A DNA stretch of 64,000 nt from Stappia sp. MMSF_3263 (GTDB lineage Bacteria > Pseudomonadota > Alphaproteobacteria > Rhizobiales > Stappiaceae): contig NZ_JASHIK010000007.1 of NCBI RefSeq assembly GCF_030733745.1, forward strand, positions 124,001 through 188,000, in the 5' to 3' direction. Under the pieces are notes generated by a model that saw only the letters and a program-made list of their open reading frames with translations, searched no databases and was not told the DNA's origin. The first letter of the stretch is position 1. Each line of letters begins with the position of its first letter. The position numbers were made by a program, and so were the translations under genes. This document shows, one piece after another, positions 52,078 through 62,290 of this stretch.

Positions 52078-52923
52078 ATGGCCCTGCCCGATTTCACTAT
52101 GCGTCAATTGCTGGAGGCCGGTGTTCACTTCGGTCACCAGAAGCACCGCTGGAACCCGAAGATGGGTCCCTACATTTTCGGCGTGCGCAACAACATCCAC
52201 ATTCTGGATCTGGCGCAGACCGTTCCGCTTCTGCACCAGGCGCTGAAGACCGTGTCCGACACGGTCGCCGCCGGTGGCCGCGTCCTGCTGGTCGGCACCA
52301 AGCGCCAGGCTCAGGAAGCTGTCGCCGACAGCGCCCGCCGCTCGGCCCAGTACCATGTCAACGCCCGCTGGCTTGGCGGCATGCTGACCAACTGGAAGAC
52401 CATCTCCCAGTCGATCCAGCGCCTGCGCAAGCTTGAGGAGACGCTCAGCAACCCGAGCGGCCTCACCAAGAAGGAGCGTCTGTTCATGGACCGCGAGCGC
52501 GAGAAGCTCGAGCGGAACCTGGGCGGCATCAAGGACATGGGCGGCCTGCCCGACCTGCTCTTCGTGATCGACACGAATCGCGAGGCGATCGCGATCCAGG
52601 AAGCCAAGCGTCTTGGCATCCCCGTCGCGGCGATCGTCGACAGCAACTGCGATCCCGTCGGCATCGACTTCCCGGTTCCGGGCAACGACGACGCGGGCCG
52701 CGCGATCTCGCTCTATTGCGACCTGATCGCACGCGCTGCCATTGACGGCATTTCGCGTGCCCAGGGCGGCATGGGCGTCGACGTCGGCGCTGCCGAGGAG
52801 GCTCCGGTGGAGCCGGCGCTCGAGGCCGAGGCCGAAGTCGAGACTCCGGCCGAAGCCGCTGACGCTGCCGAGCAGCCGGCTGCGGAAACGGTCGCCGAGG
52901 AAGCTCCGGCCCAGGCCGGCTGA
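52078..52923 (+). CDS. rpsB: 30S ribosomal protein S2
   Basis: Small-subunit protein S2, 281 residues. The N-terminus [20 protein letters not shown] is diagnostic, and later VVGTKRQA-type (here [20 protein letters not shown]) and [20 protein letters not shown] follow. Beyond the core of about 240 residues there is an acidic Ala/Glu/Pro-rich C-terminal tail, common in Rhizobiales. AAGGAG lies 12 bases before the ATG at 52078; the in-frame codons upstream lie in the promoter and leader. tsf follows. Confidence 0.97.
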   Translation: MALPDFTMRQLLEAGVHFGHQKHRWNPKMGPYIFGVRNNIHILDLAQTVPLLHQALKTVSDTVAAGGRVLLVGTKRQAQEAVADSARRSAQYHVNARWLGGMLTNWKTISQSIQRLRKLEETLSNPSGLTKKERLFMDREREKLERNLGGIKDMGGLPDLLFVIDTNREAIAIQEAKRLGIPVAAIVDSNCDPVGIDFPVPGNDDAGRAISLYCDLIARAAIDGISRAQGGMGVDVGAAEEAPVEPALEAEAEVETPAEAADAAEQPAAETVAEEAPAQAG

Positions 52924-52937
52924 CGGTGTAAGCGATG

Positions 52938-52980
52938 GCCGGCGGACATTCGTTTCGCCGGCTGCCGCCGTCACGGCGGC
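52938..52980 (+). other. Two adjacent hairpins between rpsB and tsf
   Basis: GCCGGCG...CGCCGGC (loop 11) at 52938-52962 and GCCGCC-GTCAC-GGCGGC at 52964-52980 stand side by side. No T-run follows. They may partly terminate or process the rpsB-tsf mRNA and so adjust S2 relative to EF-Ts. Confidence 0.55.
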
Positions 52981-53050
52981 ACCTGTCATCAATCTTAAGC
53001 AAGGCCTCGGCTAAACGTGCCGGGGTAAACACCCGTCAACGAGGCGATCT

Positions 53051-53974
53051 ATGAGCATTACCGCAGCTATGGTGAAAGAGCTCCGCGAGAAGACCGGCGT
53101 GGGCATGATGGACTGCAAGGCAGCCCTCACCGAAACCAACGGCGACATGGAAGCGGCAATCGACTGGCTGCGCACCAAGGGTCTCGCCAAGGCGGCCAAG
53201 AAGGCCGACCGCGTCGCGGCCGAGGGTCTGGTCGGCGTTGCCTCCGAGGGCACCAAGGCCGCCGTCGTGGAGCTGAACTCCGAAACCGATTTCGTCGCCC
53301 GCAACGAGGCTTTCCAGGCGCTGATCGCCGGAACCTCGCAGGCCGCGCTTGCCGTCGACGGCGACCTGGAGGCGCTTGCCTCCTCGACGTTCCCCGGCTC
53401 GTCCAAGAGCGTGTCCGACACGATCAAGGACGCCATCGCGACCATTGGCGAGAACATGTCGCTGCGCCGTTCGGCCGCTCTTTCGGTCTCCAGCGGCGCT
53501 GTTGCGACCTATGTGCACAGCGCCATTGCCGACAACCTGGGCAAGATCGGCGTGCTCGTCGCGCTCGAGTCGGAAGGCGATGCCGCGGAAGTGGCCGCGT
53601 TCGGCCGCAAGATCGCGATGCATGTCGCGGCGACCAACCCGCTGTCGCTCGGCGTCGAGGATCTCGACCAGGATGTCGTCGAGCGCGAGCGCCAGATCTT
53701 CTCCGAGCAGGCGCGCGAATCGGGCAAGCCGGAAAACATCATCGAGAAGATGGTCGAGGGCCGCCTGCGCAAGTTCTACGAGGAAGTGACGCTGACCAAG
53801 CAGGCCTTCGTCATCGACCCGGACAACACGGTCGAGCAGGCCGTCGAGGCGTTCGCCAAGACGCTCGGCAAGCCGGTGAAGCTCACGGGCTTCGTGCGCT
53901 ACGCGCTCGGCGAGGGCATCGAAAAGGAACAGACCGATTTCGCCGCGGAAGTCGCGGCGGCCGTCGGAAGCTAA
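53051..53974 (+). CDS. tsf: Elongation factor Ts
   Basis: Guanine nucleotide exchange factor for EF-Tu. 307 residues, normal for alphaproteobacteria. The N-terminal UBA-like domain includes [20 protein letters not shown] and [20 protein letters not shown]. The core has [20 protein letters not shown], which contacts the EF-Tu magnesium site, and [16 protein letters not shown]. It follows rpsB by 127 bases and ends in a clear terminator. Confidence 0.97.
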   Translation: MSITAAMVKELREKTGVGMMDCKAALTETNGDMEAAIDWLRTKGLAKAAKKADRVAAEGLVGVASEGTKAAVVELNSETDFVARNEAFQALIAGTSQAALAVDGDLEALASSTFPGSSKSVSDTIKDAIATIGENMSLRRSAALSVSSGAVATYVHSAIADNLGKIGVLVALESEGDAAEVAAFGRKIAMHVAATNPLSLGVEDLDQDVVERERQIFSEQARESGKPENIIEKMVEGRLRKFYEEVTLTKQAFVIDPDNTVEQAVEAFAKTLGKPVKLTGFVRYALGEGIEKEQTDFAAEVAAAVGS

Positions 53975-53984
53975 GCCTATATCG

Positions 53985-54015
53985 GGGCGCCGGTCATTCC
54001 GGCGCCCTTCTTCTA
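53985..54015 (+). terminator. Rho-independent terminator after tsf
   Basis: GGGCGCCGG and CCGGCGCCC form a perfect 9-bp stem around TCATT, followed by TTCTTCT, ten bases past the tsf stop. It separates rpsB-tsf from pyrH. Confidence 0.8.
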
Positions 54016-54104
54016 TGCGAAGCGCAAGCGGACGGGGTGTCCTGTCCGCTTGCGTTTGCGCGAGCGTCCAAGACAAACTGCTTCTCTGAAACGGCGAGAA
54101 AAAA

Positions 54105-54824
54105 ATGACGGGAAAACTTCGCTGGCGACGCGTGCTCGTGAAACTTTCGGGCGAGGCGCTGATGGGATCGCAGGATTTCGGCATCGATCCGCAGACGGTG
54201 GACCGGGTCGCGAAGGAAATCGCCGAGGCCGTTTCGCTCGGCGCCCAGGTGGGCGTCGTTGTCGGTGGCGGCAACATCTTCCGCGGTGTCGCCATCGCGG
54301 CGAAGGGCGGCAACCGGGTCACTGGCGACCACATGGGCATGCTGGCCACGGTGATGAACTCGCTGACGCTTGCCGACGCCTTGCGCCGCCTTGGCGTGCC
54401 GGCCCGCGTTCTGTCGGCTGTGCCGGTGCCCTCGATCTGCGAGACCTTCACCCAGCGTAGCGCCGAGCGCTACATGGAGGATGGCGACGTGATCGTCTTC
54501 GCCGGCGGCACGGGCAATCCCTTCTTCACCACGGACAGCGGCGCCGCCCTGCGCGCCGCCGAGATGCGCTGCGACGCCTTCCTCAAGGGCACCAGCGTCG
54601 ACGGCGTCTATTCGGACGACCCCAAGAAGGTGCCGGACGCGGAGCGTTACGACACGCTGACGCCGGGCGAGGTGCTCGGCCGCGACCTGAAGGTGATGGA
54701 CGCCACCGCCATCGCACTGGCGCGCGACAACGCCATTCCGGTCATCGTGTTCTCGATTCGCACGCCCGGCGCGCTTGTCGATGTGATGAATGGCGCCGGC
54801 CGCTACACGGTGATTTCCGACTGA
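54105..54824 (+). CDS. pyrH: Uridylate kinase
   Basis: Bacterial UMP kinase of the amino-acid-kinase fold; converts UMP to UDP and is usually feedback-controlled by UTP and GTP. 239 residues with [13 protein letters not shown] near residue 9 and [15 protein letters not shown] near 50. [19 protein letters not shown] and [20 protein letters not shown] follow. GAGAAAAAA precedes the ATG. It stands downstream of the tsf terminator, so it must have a promoter in the 90-base gap, which I cannot identify with confidence. Confidence 0.97.
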   Translation: MTGKLRWRRVLVKLSGEALMGSQDFGIDPQTVDRVAKEIAEAVSLGAQVGVVVGGGNIFRGVAIAAKGGNRVTGDHMGMLATVMNSLTLADALRRLGVPARVLSAVPVPSICETFTQRSAERYMEDGDVIVFAGGTGNPFFTTDSGAALRAAEMRCDAFLKGTSVDGVYSDDPKKVPDAERYDTLTPGEVLGRDLKVMDATAIALARDNAIPVIVFSIRTPGALVDVMNGAGRYTVISD

Positions 54825-54975
54825 AGCGGCGCCTGCCGGGGTGCTGTTCGGCATCCCCGTCCCCGCAAAAGAGGGGCGGGGGCCTTGCCTTTGGAGCCCG
54901 CGTCATGGAAATAAGACGCGAAGGTTTCGGTCGTTCCGGTCCTCCTGGACGGACGCTTCAACAAAAGAGGACAAG

Positions 54976-55539
54976 ATGGCGGACCAGGATATCGATTTTG
55001 GCGATCTCGAGCGACGCATGAACGGCGCTCTCGGCGTGCTGAAGACCGATCTGGCGGGGCTGCGCACCGGTCGCGCGTCGGCCAACATGCTCGACCCCGT
55101 TTCCGTCTCGGCCTACGGCTCCGACATGCCGCTCAACCAGGTGGCGACCGTCAGCGTCCCCGAGCCGCGGATGATTTCGGTCCAGGTCTGGGACAAGTCG
55201 ATGGTCGGCGCCGTCGAGCGCGCGATCCGCGAATCCAATCTCGGCCTCAACCCGATTGTCGACGGCACCAACCTGCGGCTGCCGATTCCCGAGCTCAACG
55301 AGGAGCGCCGCAAGGATCTGATCAAGCTGGCTCACAAATACGCCGAGCAGTCGAAGGTCGCCGTGCGCCATGTGCGCCGCGACGGCATGGACACGCTGAA
55401 GAAGCTCGAGAAGGACAGCGTTATCAGCGAGGACGACAGCCGCGTGCAGGCTGACCGGGTCCAGAAGATGACCGATGAGATGATCACGGAAATCGACGCC
55501 ATGCTGGCGAAGAAAGAACAAGAAATCTCCCAGATCTGA
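54976..55539 (+). CDS. frr: Ribosome recycling factor
   Basis: Splits post-termination ribosomes together with EF-G. 187 residues. [40 protein letters not shown] and the C-terminal helix-rich [20 protein letters not shown] are the family hallmarks. AGAGGACAAG lies before the ATG at 54976, and a longer frame from 54841 is in the gap after pyrH and not family-like. uppS follows 41 bases later. Confidence 0.97.
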   Translation: MADQDIDFGDLERRMNGALGVLKTDLAGLRTGRASANMLDPVSVSAYGSDMPLNQVATVSVPEPRMISVQVWDKSMVGAVERAIRESNLGLNPIVDGTNLRLPIPELNEERRKDLIKLAHKYAEQSKVAVRHVRRDGMDTLKKLEKDSVISEDDSRVQADRVQKMTDEMITEIDAMLAKKEQEISQI

Positions 55540-55580
55540 TCGCACAGTCGCGGTCCGGTCGGCGGGTCAAGGAGTTTGGG

Positions 55581-56351
55581 ATGACGGTCACGGCAGACCT
55601 TGGCGTTTCCGCGCAGGTTGACGCGGGGGAGCGTATCGGGGTGCCCAGACACGTGGCCGTGATCATGGACGGAAACGGCCGGTGGGCTGTCGGGCGCGGG
55701 CTGCCGCGCACCGAGGGCCACCGTGCCGGCGTCGCGGCCCTGCGCAGGATCGTCAAGCACAGCGCCAAGCGCGGCGTCGAGATCCTGACGCTGTTCTCCT
55801 TTTCCTCGGAAAACTGGAACCGTCCGCCGGCCGAGGTCGGCTTCCTGATGGGGCTGCTTGAGCGTTTCGTGCGCCGGGACCTTGCCGAAATCCACCGCCA
55901 GAACGTCCGTGTCACGATGATCGGCGAGCGCGAGGGACTGGATCCCTCGATCCTCGGCCTGATCGAGGAAGGCGAGGCGCTCACCCGCGAGAACACCGGC
56001 ATGACGCTGGTCGTCGCCTTCAATTATGGCGGTCGCAACGAGATTGCCCGCGCCGTGAAGCGGCTCGCGGCCGACGTGGCGCAGGGCGTGATCGCGCCGC
56101 AAGACGTGAACGAAGACAGCATCTCCCGTTATCTGGACACGGCAGCGCTTCCCGATCCGGACCTGATCATCCGCACCAGCGGCGAGCAGCGCCTGTCCAA
56201 TTTCCTGCTCTGGCAGGCCGCTTATAGCGAGTTCTATTTCGCCGACCTGCATTGGCCGGATTTCGACGAGTGCGCGCTGGACAGCGCTTTCGAGGCCTTC
56301 GCGGCACGCGATCGCCGGTTTGGCGGGCTTTCGGCGAAAGTCGCCAGATGA
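55581..56351 (+). CDS. uppS: Isoprenyl transferase (undecaprenyl diphosphate synthase)
   Basis: Cis-prenyltransferase that makes the lipid carrier for peptidoglycan and other wall polymers. 256 residues with the catalytic Asp in HVAVIMDGNGRWAVGRGLPR near residue 32. EILTLFSFSSENWNRPPAEV and the C-terminal PDLIIRTSGEQRLSNFLLWQ follow, with SEFYFADLHWPDFD. The stop overlaps the cdsA start (ATGA), indicating coupling. Confidence 0.97.
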   Translation: MTVTADLGVSAQVDAGERIGVPRHVAVIMDGNGRWAVGRGLPRTEGHRAGVAALRRIVKHSAKRGVEILTLFSFSSENWNRPPAEVGFLMGLLERFVRRDLAEIHRQNVRVTMIGEREGLDPSILGLIEEGEALTRENTGMTLVVAFNYGGRNEIARAVKRLAADVAQGVIAPQDVNEDSISRYLDTAALPDPDLIIRTSGEQRLSNFLLWQAAYSEFYFADLHWPDFDECALDSAFEAFAARDRRFGGLSAKVAR

Positions 56352-57208
56352 CGGGCGGGGCCTCGGGGGGAGGTCGCCCCCGGTCCACCGAACTCAGGCT
56401 GCGGATCATCTCGGCCCTTCTGCTCGCACCCGCCGTGCTTCTTGCGACCTATGCCGGGGGCTGGCCCTTCGCGATCGGCGCGGCGCTGTGTGCCGCGATC
56501 CTGCTGCAGGAATGGGTCGTCATCGTCCGCGCGAACAACATGGTTGCCACCGGTCTTGCCGCTGTTGCCGTCGCCGGGGCGATGCTTGCGGTCGCCACGG
56601 GCCACCCGCAGGCCGCGCTCGGCCTGCTGCTGCTTGTTGCTGCGGTGCTGTTCTGTGCCGGGTGGCTGCTGGGGGCGGTCGGCGTCGCCTGGCTTGCCGG
56701 GGGCGTGCTCTATGCCGGACTGACCGGTGTGGTTCTCGTGATCCTGCGGGCGGGCGAAGCCGGGTTCATCGTCATCGTGTTTCTCTTCGCAGTGGTCTGG
56801 GCGACCGACATCGCAGCCTATTTCGCCGGCCGGCGAATCGGCGGGCCGAAATTGTGGGCGCGCGTCTCGCCGAAGAAGACCTGGAGCGGGGCGATCGGCG
56901 GGTTTCTTGCCGCCGTGTTGGTGGGACTGGCCGCGGGCATGCTCGTCGGGGGGGCGCCGCTGCCGGGCTGGCTGGTCGCCGCCGGTGTTCTTTCGGTTTT
57001 CTCGCAGGTCGGCGACCTGCTGGAATCCGCTCTGAAACGACGTTTCGGGGTGAAGGATTCGGGACGGATCATTCCCGGCCATGGCGGCGTCATGGATCGG
57101 GTCGACGGGCTCACCGGCGCCGGCGTGCTCGGATATCTGGTCGCGGTGGCGGCGAGCGGCGCTTTCTCCGATCCGGTCGCCGCGCTCGTGGGCATGCAGG
57201 GATACTGA
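56348..57208 (+). CDS. cdsA: Phosphatidate cytidylyltransferase
   Basis: Integral membrane enzyme that forms CDP-diacylglycerol from phosphatidate and CTP. 286 residues with about seven helices. The signature is VSPKKTWSGAIGGFLAA and, near the C-terminus, KDSGRIIPGHGGVMDRVDGL. An Arg/Gly-rich N-terminal tail precedes the first helix. The start shares four bases with the uppS stop. The frame is open upstream within uppS, which I discount. Confidence 0.95.
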   Translation: MTGGASGGGRPRSTELRLRIISALLLAPAVLLATYAGGWPFAIGAALCAAILLQEWVVIVRANNMVATGLAAVAVAGAMLAVATGHPQAALGLLLLVAAVLFCAGWLLGAVGVAWLAGGVLYAGLTGVVLVILRAGEAGFIVIVFLFAVVWATDIAAYFAGRRIGGPKLWARVSPKKTWSGAIGGFLAAVLVGLAAGMLVGGAPLPGWLVAAGVLSVFSQVGDLLESALKRRFGVKDSGRIIPGHGGVMDRVDGLTGAGVLGYLVAVAASGAFSDPVAALVGMQGY

Positions 57209-57211
57209 CAA

Positions 57212-58435
57212 TTGACCGCCCAGGACGGCCATGACCAAGCGCCCGGCGGCGCGCGCGCGGATGCCCGGCCGATGCGGCTGACGGTGCTCGGCGCCACCGG
57301 CTCGATCGGCACCTCGACCCTCGATCTGGTGGCTCGCGACCCGGAGCGTTTCGAGGTTGTGGCGGTGACCGCAAACGCCCGCGCGGAAGATCTTGCCCGG
57401 CTGGCGATCCGGGTGCGGGCCCGCCACGCGGTGGTCGCCGATCCGGCCGCCCATGGCGCCCTCAAGGCGGCGCTTGCCGGTTCGGGCATCACCACGGCCG
57501 CGGGCGCGCGGGCGATTTGCGAGGCGGCCGCGCTGCCGGCCGACATGGTCGTTGCCGCGATCGTCGGGGCGGCGGGGCTCGGACCGACGCTGGCCGCTGT
57601 CGGGCAGGGCACGACCATCGCGCTGGCCAACAAGGAATGCCTTGTCTGCGCGGGCGATCTTTTCATGCGCGCCGCGCGCGAGGCTTCCGCCACCATCCTG
57701 CCGGTCGATTCCGAACACAATGCCGTGTTCCAGGTGCTGGAGCGCGACAATGTCGAGCAGGTGGAAAAACTGATCCTGACGGCGTCGGGCGGTCCGTTCC
57801 GCACCTTCGCGCTGGAGGAGATGCGCGGCGTCACGCCGGACCAGGCGCTGCGCCATCCCAACTGGAGCATGGGCGCCCGGATCTCCATCGACAGCGCCAC
57901 GATGATGAACAAGGGCTTCGAGATCATCGAGGCGCGGCACCTGTTTCCCTTGCGGGCCGATCAGATCGACGTGCTGGTGCATCCGCAATCCGTGGTGCAT
58001 GGCATGGTGCAGTACCGGGACGGGTCGCTGCTGGCGCAAATGGGCGCTCCCGACATGCGCACGCCCATCGCCCATTGTCTTGCCTGGCCAGGGCGCATGG
58101 GAACGCCGGCGCAACGCCTTGATCTTGCCGCATTGGGAACGCTCACCTTCGAGGCGCCGGACCCGGTCCGGTTTCCCGCGCTGAGGCTTGCCCGCGAGGC
58201 GCTGGCCGCCGGCACGGCCGCGACGGCGGCGCTGAACGCGGTTGACGAGGTGATGGTGAAGGCGTTCCTTGCGCGGCGCGCCGGGTTCCTGGATATCGTG
58301 ACGACCGCCGAGCAGGTTCTGGAACGCATGGCCGGCACGACCGGTTTCGGCGAGATGACCTGTATCGACGATGTGTTCGCCGTGGATGAAACGGCTCGTC
58401 GTCTTGCCGGGGAGATTGCCGGAAACGGTTCTTGA
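57212..58435 (+). CDS. dxr: 1-deoxy-D-xylulose-5-phosphate reductoisomerase
   Basis: Second enzyme of the MEP isoprenoid pathway, making MEP from DXP with NADPH. The nucleotide-binding LTVLGATGSIGTSTLDL is near residue 24. The active site has PVDSEHNAVFQVL, LTASGGPFRTF, and NWSMGARISIDSATMMNKGF. 407 residues if the TTG at 57212 is used, just three bases after the cdsA stop; an ATG at 57272 (MRLTVLGATG) would give 387 residues. Adjacency to cdsA favours TTG, but this is uncertain. Confidence 0.93.
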   Translation: MTAQDGHDQAPGGARADARPMRLTVLGATGSIGTSTLDLVARDPERFEVVAVTANARAEDLARLAIRVRARHAVVADPAAHGALKAALAGSGITTAAGARAICEAAALPADMVVAAIVGAAGLGPTLAAVGQGTTIALANKECLVCAGDLFMRAAREASATILPVDSEHNAVFQVLERDNVEQVEKLILTASGGPFRTFALEEMRGVTPDQALRHPNWSMGARISIDSATMMNKGFEIIEARHLFPLRADQIDVLVHPQSVVHGMVQYRDGSLLAQMGAPDMRTPIAHCLAWPGRMGTPAQRLDLAALGTLTFEAPDPVRFPALRLAREALAAGTAATAALNAVDEVMVKAFLARRAGFLDIVTTAEQVLERMAGTTGFGEMTCIDDVFAVDETARRLAGEIAGNGS

Positions 58436-58529
58436 GGCGGGCGGGCGTGATACGTGCAGGCACCGGAGCCGGTCGCCAACGGGATGTTAACGCGCCGCGA
58501 GGACACTGCCCCGCGGCAATGGAGATACA

Positions 58530-59666
58530 ATGGAACTGATCGGATCGCTCTTCGGATCGGTGGCGGGCTACGCCCTGCCGTTCCTGTTCGTGCTGACGGT
58601 GGTGGTGTTCTTCCACGAACTCGGCCATTTCCTCGTCGGTCGCTGGTGCGGCGTGCGCGTCAACGCGTTCTCCGTCGGCTTCGGCCCGGAGCTCATCGGC
58701 CGCACCGACCGTCACGGCACGCGCTGGAAGCTGTCCGTCATTCCGCTCGGCGGCTATGTGAAATTCGCCGGCGACGAGAACGAGGCGAGCGTGCCCGACC
58801 AGGAGGCGCTGCGCCAGATGAGCGCCGACGAGCGCGCCGGTGCGTTCCAGACCAAGTCCGTCGCGCGCCGGGCTGCCATCGTCGCGGCCGGCCCGATTGC
58901 CAACTTCATCCTCGCCATCGTCATTTTCGCTGTCCTGTTCGCGCTGATGGGTCGCCCGGAGATCTCGCCGCGTGTCGACCAGGTGCAGCCCGACAGCGCC
59001 GCGGCCGAGGCGGGCCTGCAGGCCGGCGATCTCGTCCTGGCGATCGATGGCAGCAGCATCGGAACCTTCGCCGAACTGCAGCGCACGATCAGCGTCAGCG
59101 CCGACATTCCGCTGCGGATGGAGCTGGACAGGGGCGGCGAGCGCGTCGAGGTGACGATCACCCCGAAGCGGCGCGAAATCACCGACCCCTTCGGCAACGT
59201 CCAGTCCGTCGGCCTGCTCGGCGTCAGCCGCAGCGCCAAGCCGGAGGATGTGATCACCCGCCGCTTCGGCCCGGTCGAGGCCGTTGTCGAGGGAAGCAAG
59301 GAGACATGGTTCGTCGTCACGCGGACGGCCGGCTATCTCGGCGGAATCCTGACGGGACGCGAATCCGCCGACCAGCTTGGCGGCCCGATCCGGGTCGCGC
59401 AGATTTCGGGCCAGGTCGCGACGCTTGGCTTCGGCGCGCTGCTCAATCTCACGGCGGTGCTGTCGGTCAGCATCGGTCTGTTGAACCTGCTGCCGATCCC
59501 GATGCTGGACGGCGGACACCTGTTGTTCTACGCGGCGGAGGCCCTGCGGGGTAAGCCGCTGAGCGAACGTGCCCAGGAATACGGATTCCGGATAGGCATA
59601 GGCATCGTCCTGTTCCTGATGGTCTTCGCGACCTGGAACGATGTTCTGCACCTGAGTTCGTTGTAG
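58530..59666 (+). CDS. rseP: RIP metalloprotease RseP
   Basis: Inner-membrane site-2 zinc protease, cutting anti-sigma factors and signal-peptide remnants within the membrane. 378 residues. The zinc motif HELGH lies in VVFFHELGHFLVGRWCGVRV near residue 26. A periplasmic PDZ domain spans about residues 150-230 (GLQAGDLVLAIDG). The second metal motif LNLLPIPMLDGGHLLFY is near 325. GAGATACA precedes the ATG. It precedes bamA, the usual arrangement. Confidence 0.96.
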   Translation: MELIGSLFGSVAGYALPFLFVLTVVVFFHELGHFLVGRWCGVRVNAFSVGFGPELIGRTDRHGTRWKLSVIPLGGYVKFAGDENEASVPDQEALRQMSADERAGAFQTKSVARRAAIVAAGPIANFILAIVIFAVLFALMGRPEISPRVDQVQPDSAAAEAGLQAGDLVLAIDGSSIGTFAELQRTISVSADIPLRMELDRGGERVEVTITPKRREITDPFGNVQSVGLLGVSRSAKPEDVITRRFGPVEAVVEGSKETWFVVTRTAGYLGGILTGRESADQLGGPIRVAQISGQVATLGFGALLNLTAVLSVSIGLLNLLPIPMLDGGHLLFYAAEALRGKPLSERAQEYGFRIGIGIVLFLMVFATWNDVLHLSSL

Positions 59667-59853
59667 CGGGCGGGGCGAGCGTGTCTCGACTGCAACGCTC
59701 CGGTGCGAAACGGTTTTTGCGGGATTTGGGCGGTTGCTTCCGTTCCAAAAGCCTGTAAAACGACTGACGGATATAGAGAATCTCGACCACCACATCCGTA
59801 GCGCCCGGCGCCGGAAAAACGTGTGGCGGAAAAACCGAAGGCGAAGCGTCTTT

Positions 59854-62220
59854 ATGCAGCGTGTCCAGAACCTGACCAGAACAATCCTGGTAGCCGCCGT
59901 GATGAGCGGTGTCGCACCGATCCTGCCGGTGGCTTTCCCCGGTCTCGGTGCACCCGAGGCGGAAGCCGCGGTGGTCAGCCGGATCGATGTTCGCGGAAAC
60001 ACCCGCATCGATGCCTCGACGGTCGAGAGCTACCTGACGATCCGTCCGGGGCGCTCCTTCGGTCCCGCCGATATCGATGAATCGCTGAAGACGCTGTTTG
60101 CCACGGGCCTGTTCGAGGACGTTGCGATCAACCAGCAGGGCGGCACGCTGGTCGTGACCGTCACCGAGAATCCGATGGTCAACCGGATCTCGTTCGAGGG
60201 CAATCGCCGCCTCGATGACAAGACGCTGACCGGTGTCGTGCGGACCGAGGAGCGCTCGATGCTGACGCGCGCCAAGGTGCAGTCCGACGTCCAGAACGTG
60301 CTTGAGGCCTATCGCCGTTCCGGTCGCTACCGCGCGACCGTCGAGCCGAAGATCATCAGCCGTTCCAGCAATCGCGTTGATCTCGTGTTCGAGATCAACG
60401 AGGGCGACCGCACCGGTATCGAGCGGATCACCTTCATCGGCAATTCCACGTTCAGCGACGGCCGCCTGCGCGACGTCATCCGCACCCGCACCAGCGGCCT
60501 GCTGAGCTTCCTGCGCACGACCGACTCCTTCGATCCCGATCGTCTCGATGCGGATCAGGAGCTTCTGCGCCAGTTCTACTACCGCCACGGCTATGCCGAC
60601 TTCCAGATCGTCTCGGCCGTCGCCGATCTTGATCGCGAGGAGAACGTCTTCTACGTCACCTTCACGGTGGAGGAAGGCGAGCAGTACACCTATGGCGACA
60701 TCGACCTCCAGACCTCGCTGAGCGATGTCGATCCCGAGGAGCTGCGCCGCAAGCTGCGTACCTCGCCGGGCGACACCTATTCCTCGCTCGAGGTGGAGAA
60801 GTCGCTTGAGGACCTGACGCTGGACGTGTCCCGCCAGGGCTACGCCTTCGCCCAGATCCGTCCGCGCGCCTCCCGCGACTATGAAAACCGCACGATCTCG
60901 CTGACCTACTTCATCGAGGAAGGTCCGCGCGTCTATATCGAGCGCATCAACGTTCGCGGCAACGACCGGACCCGTGAATACGTGATCCGTCGCGAGTTCG
61001 ACCTGGTCGAGGGCGACGCCTTCAACCGCGTCCTCATCGACAAGGCGGAGCGCCGCCTGAAGGACCTTCAGTTCTTCAAGAACGTGCGCATCACGACCTC
61101 GCGCGGCAGCGCGCCGGACCGGATCGTCGTGAATGTGGATGTCGAGGAGCAGGCAACCGGCGAGATCGGATTCGGTGTCGGTTACTCGACCTCGGACGGC
61201 GTCATCGGCGACATCACGCTGCAGGAAAAGAACTTCCTGGGTCGCGGCCAGTTCATTCGCGCCAAGGTCGGCGCGGGCGCATCCTCGCAGACCTATGAGT
61301 TCGCGTTCACCGAGCCGTATTTCCTCGGCCGCCGGATCGCGCTGTCGCTGGATGTCTATCGCCGCACCTTCGACCGCAACGACTACCGCAATTACGAGCT
61401 GGAGACGACCGGCGGTTCGATCGGTCTCGGCCTGCCGCTGCGCGACGACGAGCTGCGCCTCAACCTGGTCTATCGGATTTTCGATCAGAAGTTGTCGCAG
61501 AACGTCCCGAGCAACCTGTCGGGCGGCCTGCAGTCGTCGCTGGGGCGCAACCTGACCTCGGCCATCGGCTACTCGCTGGTCTATGATACCCGTGACAGCC
61601 GAACCGATCCGCGCGACGGCTTCTACGTGTCGTTCGGTCAGGAAGTCGCCGGCCTCGGCGGCGATTCCCGCTACCTCTCGACCAGCATCGATGCGCGCGC
61701 CTACAAGGAGATCCTGCCCGAGTGGGGCGTGATCGGCATCCTGCGCGCCGGCGCCGGCAACATCTTCGGCCTCGGGCGCAGCCTGCGTGCCTCGGACCAG
61801 TTCCAGCACAGCGACAGCTGGCTGCGCGGCTTCGAGATGCAGGGCATTGGCCCGCGCGATTCCCTCACCGGTGACTCGCTGGGCGGCCGCTGGTATGTCC
61901 ACGCGAATGCGGAAGCGGAGTTCCCGATCCTCGGTCTTCCGAAGGAGCTGGGCCTGTCCGGCGCCGTGTTCACCGACTTCGGCGCGGTCTGGGATGCGGA
62001 TCCGGCGATTGTCAATTGCGTCGGCGTCGCCGCCTGCGGCACCACCCAGGTTCCGGCCACGGTTCAGTCCAACAGCTTCCAGCCGCGTGTTTCCGCCGGT
62101 GTCGGCGTGAAATGGGCATCGCCCTTCGGTCCGCTGCGGGCCGACTTCGCCTGGCCGCTGCTCAAGGAGTCCGGCGACCGGACGCAGTTCTTCCGCATCG
62201 GCGGCGGCACGCGCTTCTGA
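59854..62220 (+). CDS. bamA: Outer membrane protein assembly factor BamA
   Basis: Central subunit of the outer-membrane beta-barrel insertase. The chosen ATG gives 788 residues, with a signal peptide ending near APEAEA. Five POTRA domains follow (for example [20 protein letters not shown] and [20 protein letters not shown]), then a 16-strand barrel. The lid-lock motif is seen in [15 protein letters not shown], and the last residues are [10 protein letters not shown]. An in-frame GTG at 59821 or TTG at 59734 would extend the start with a basic stretch; neither has a good ribosome site. lpxD follows. Confidence 0.95.
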   Translation: MQRVQNLTRTILVAAVMSGVAPILPVAFPGLGAPEAEAAVVSRIDVRGNTRIDASTVESYLTIRPGRSFGPADIDESLKTLFATGLFEDVAINQQGGTLVVTVTENPMVNRISFEGNRRLDDKTLTGVVRTEERSMLTRAKVQSDVQNVLEAYRRSGRYRATVEPKIISRSSNRVDLVFEINEGDRTGIERITFIGNSTFSDGRLRDVIRTRTSGLLSFLRTTDSFDPDRLDADQELLRQFYYRHGYADFQIVSAVADLDREENVFYVTFTVEEGEQYTYGDIDLQTSLSDVDPEELRRKLRTSPGDTYSSLEVEKSLEDLTLDVSRQGYAFAQIRPRASRDYENRTISLTYFIEEGPRVYIERINVRGNDRTREYVIRREFDLVEGDAFNRVLIDKAERRLKDLQFFKNVRITTSRGSAPDRIVVNVDVEEQATGEIGFGVGYSTSDGVIGDITLQEKNFLGRGQFIRAKVGAGASSQTYEFAFTEPYFLGRRIALSLDVYRRTFDRNDYRNYELETTGGSIGLGLPLRDDELRLNLVYRIFDQKLSQNVPSNLSGGLQSSLGRNLTSAIGYSLVYDTRDSRTDPRDGFYVSFGQEVAGLGGDSRYLSTSIDARAYKEILPEWGVIGILRAGAGNIFGLGRSLRASDQFQHSDSWLRGFEMQGIGPRDSLTGDSLGGRWYVHANAEAEFPILGLPKELGLSGAVFTDFGAVWDADPAIVNCVGVAACGTTQVPATVQSNSFQPRVSAGVGVKWASPFGPLRADFAWPLLKESGDRTQFFRIGGGTRF

Positions 62221-62246
62221 TCCTGGCGGGCATTTTGGACATCGAA

Positions 62247-62272
62247 CCGGCCGCCGTGCATTCGGCGGCCGG
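62247..62272 (+). other. Strong hairpin between bamA and lpxD
   Basis: CCGGCCGCCG and CGGCGGCCGG form a perfect 10-bp stem around TGCATT, 26 bases past the bamA stop and just before lpxD. The following ATTCATT is a poor T-run, so it may attenuate or protect mRNA, not terminate it fully. Confidence 0.6.
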
Positions 62273-62290
62273 ATTCATTGTGGGAAGACG

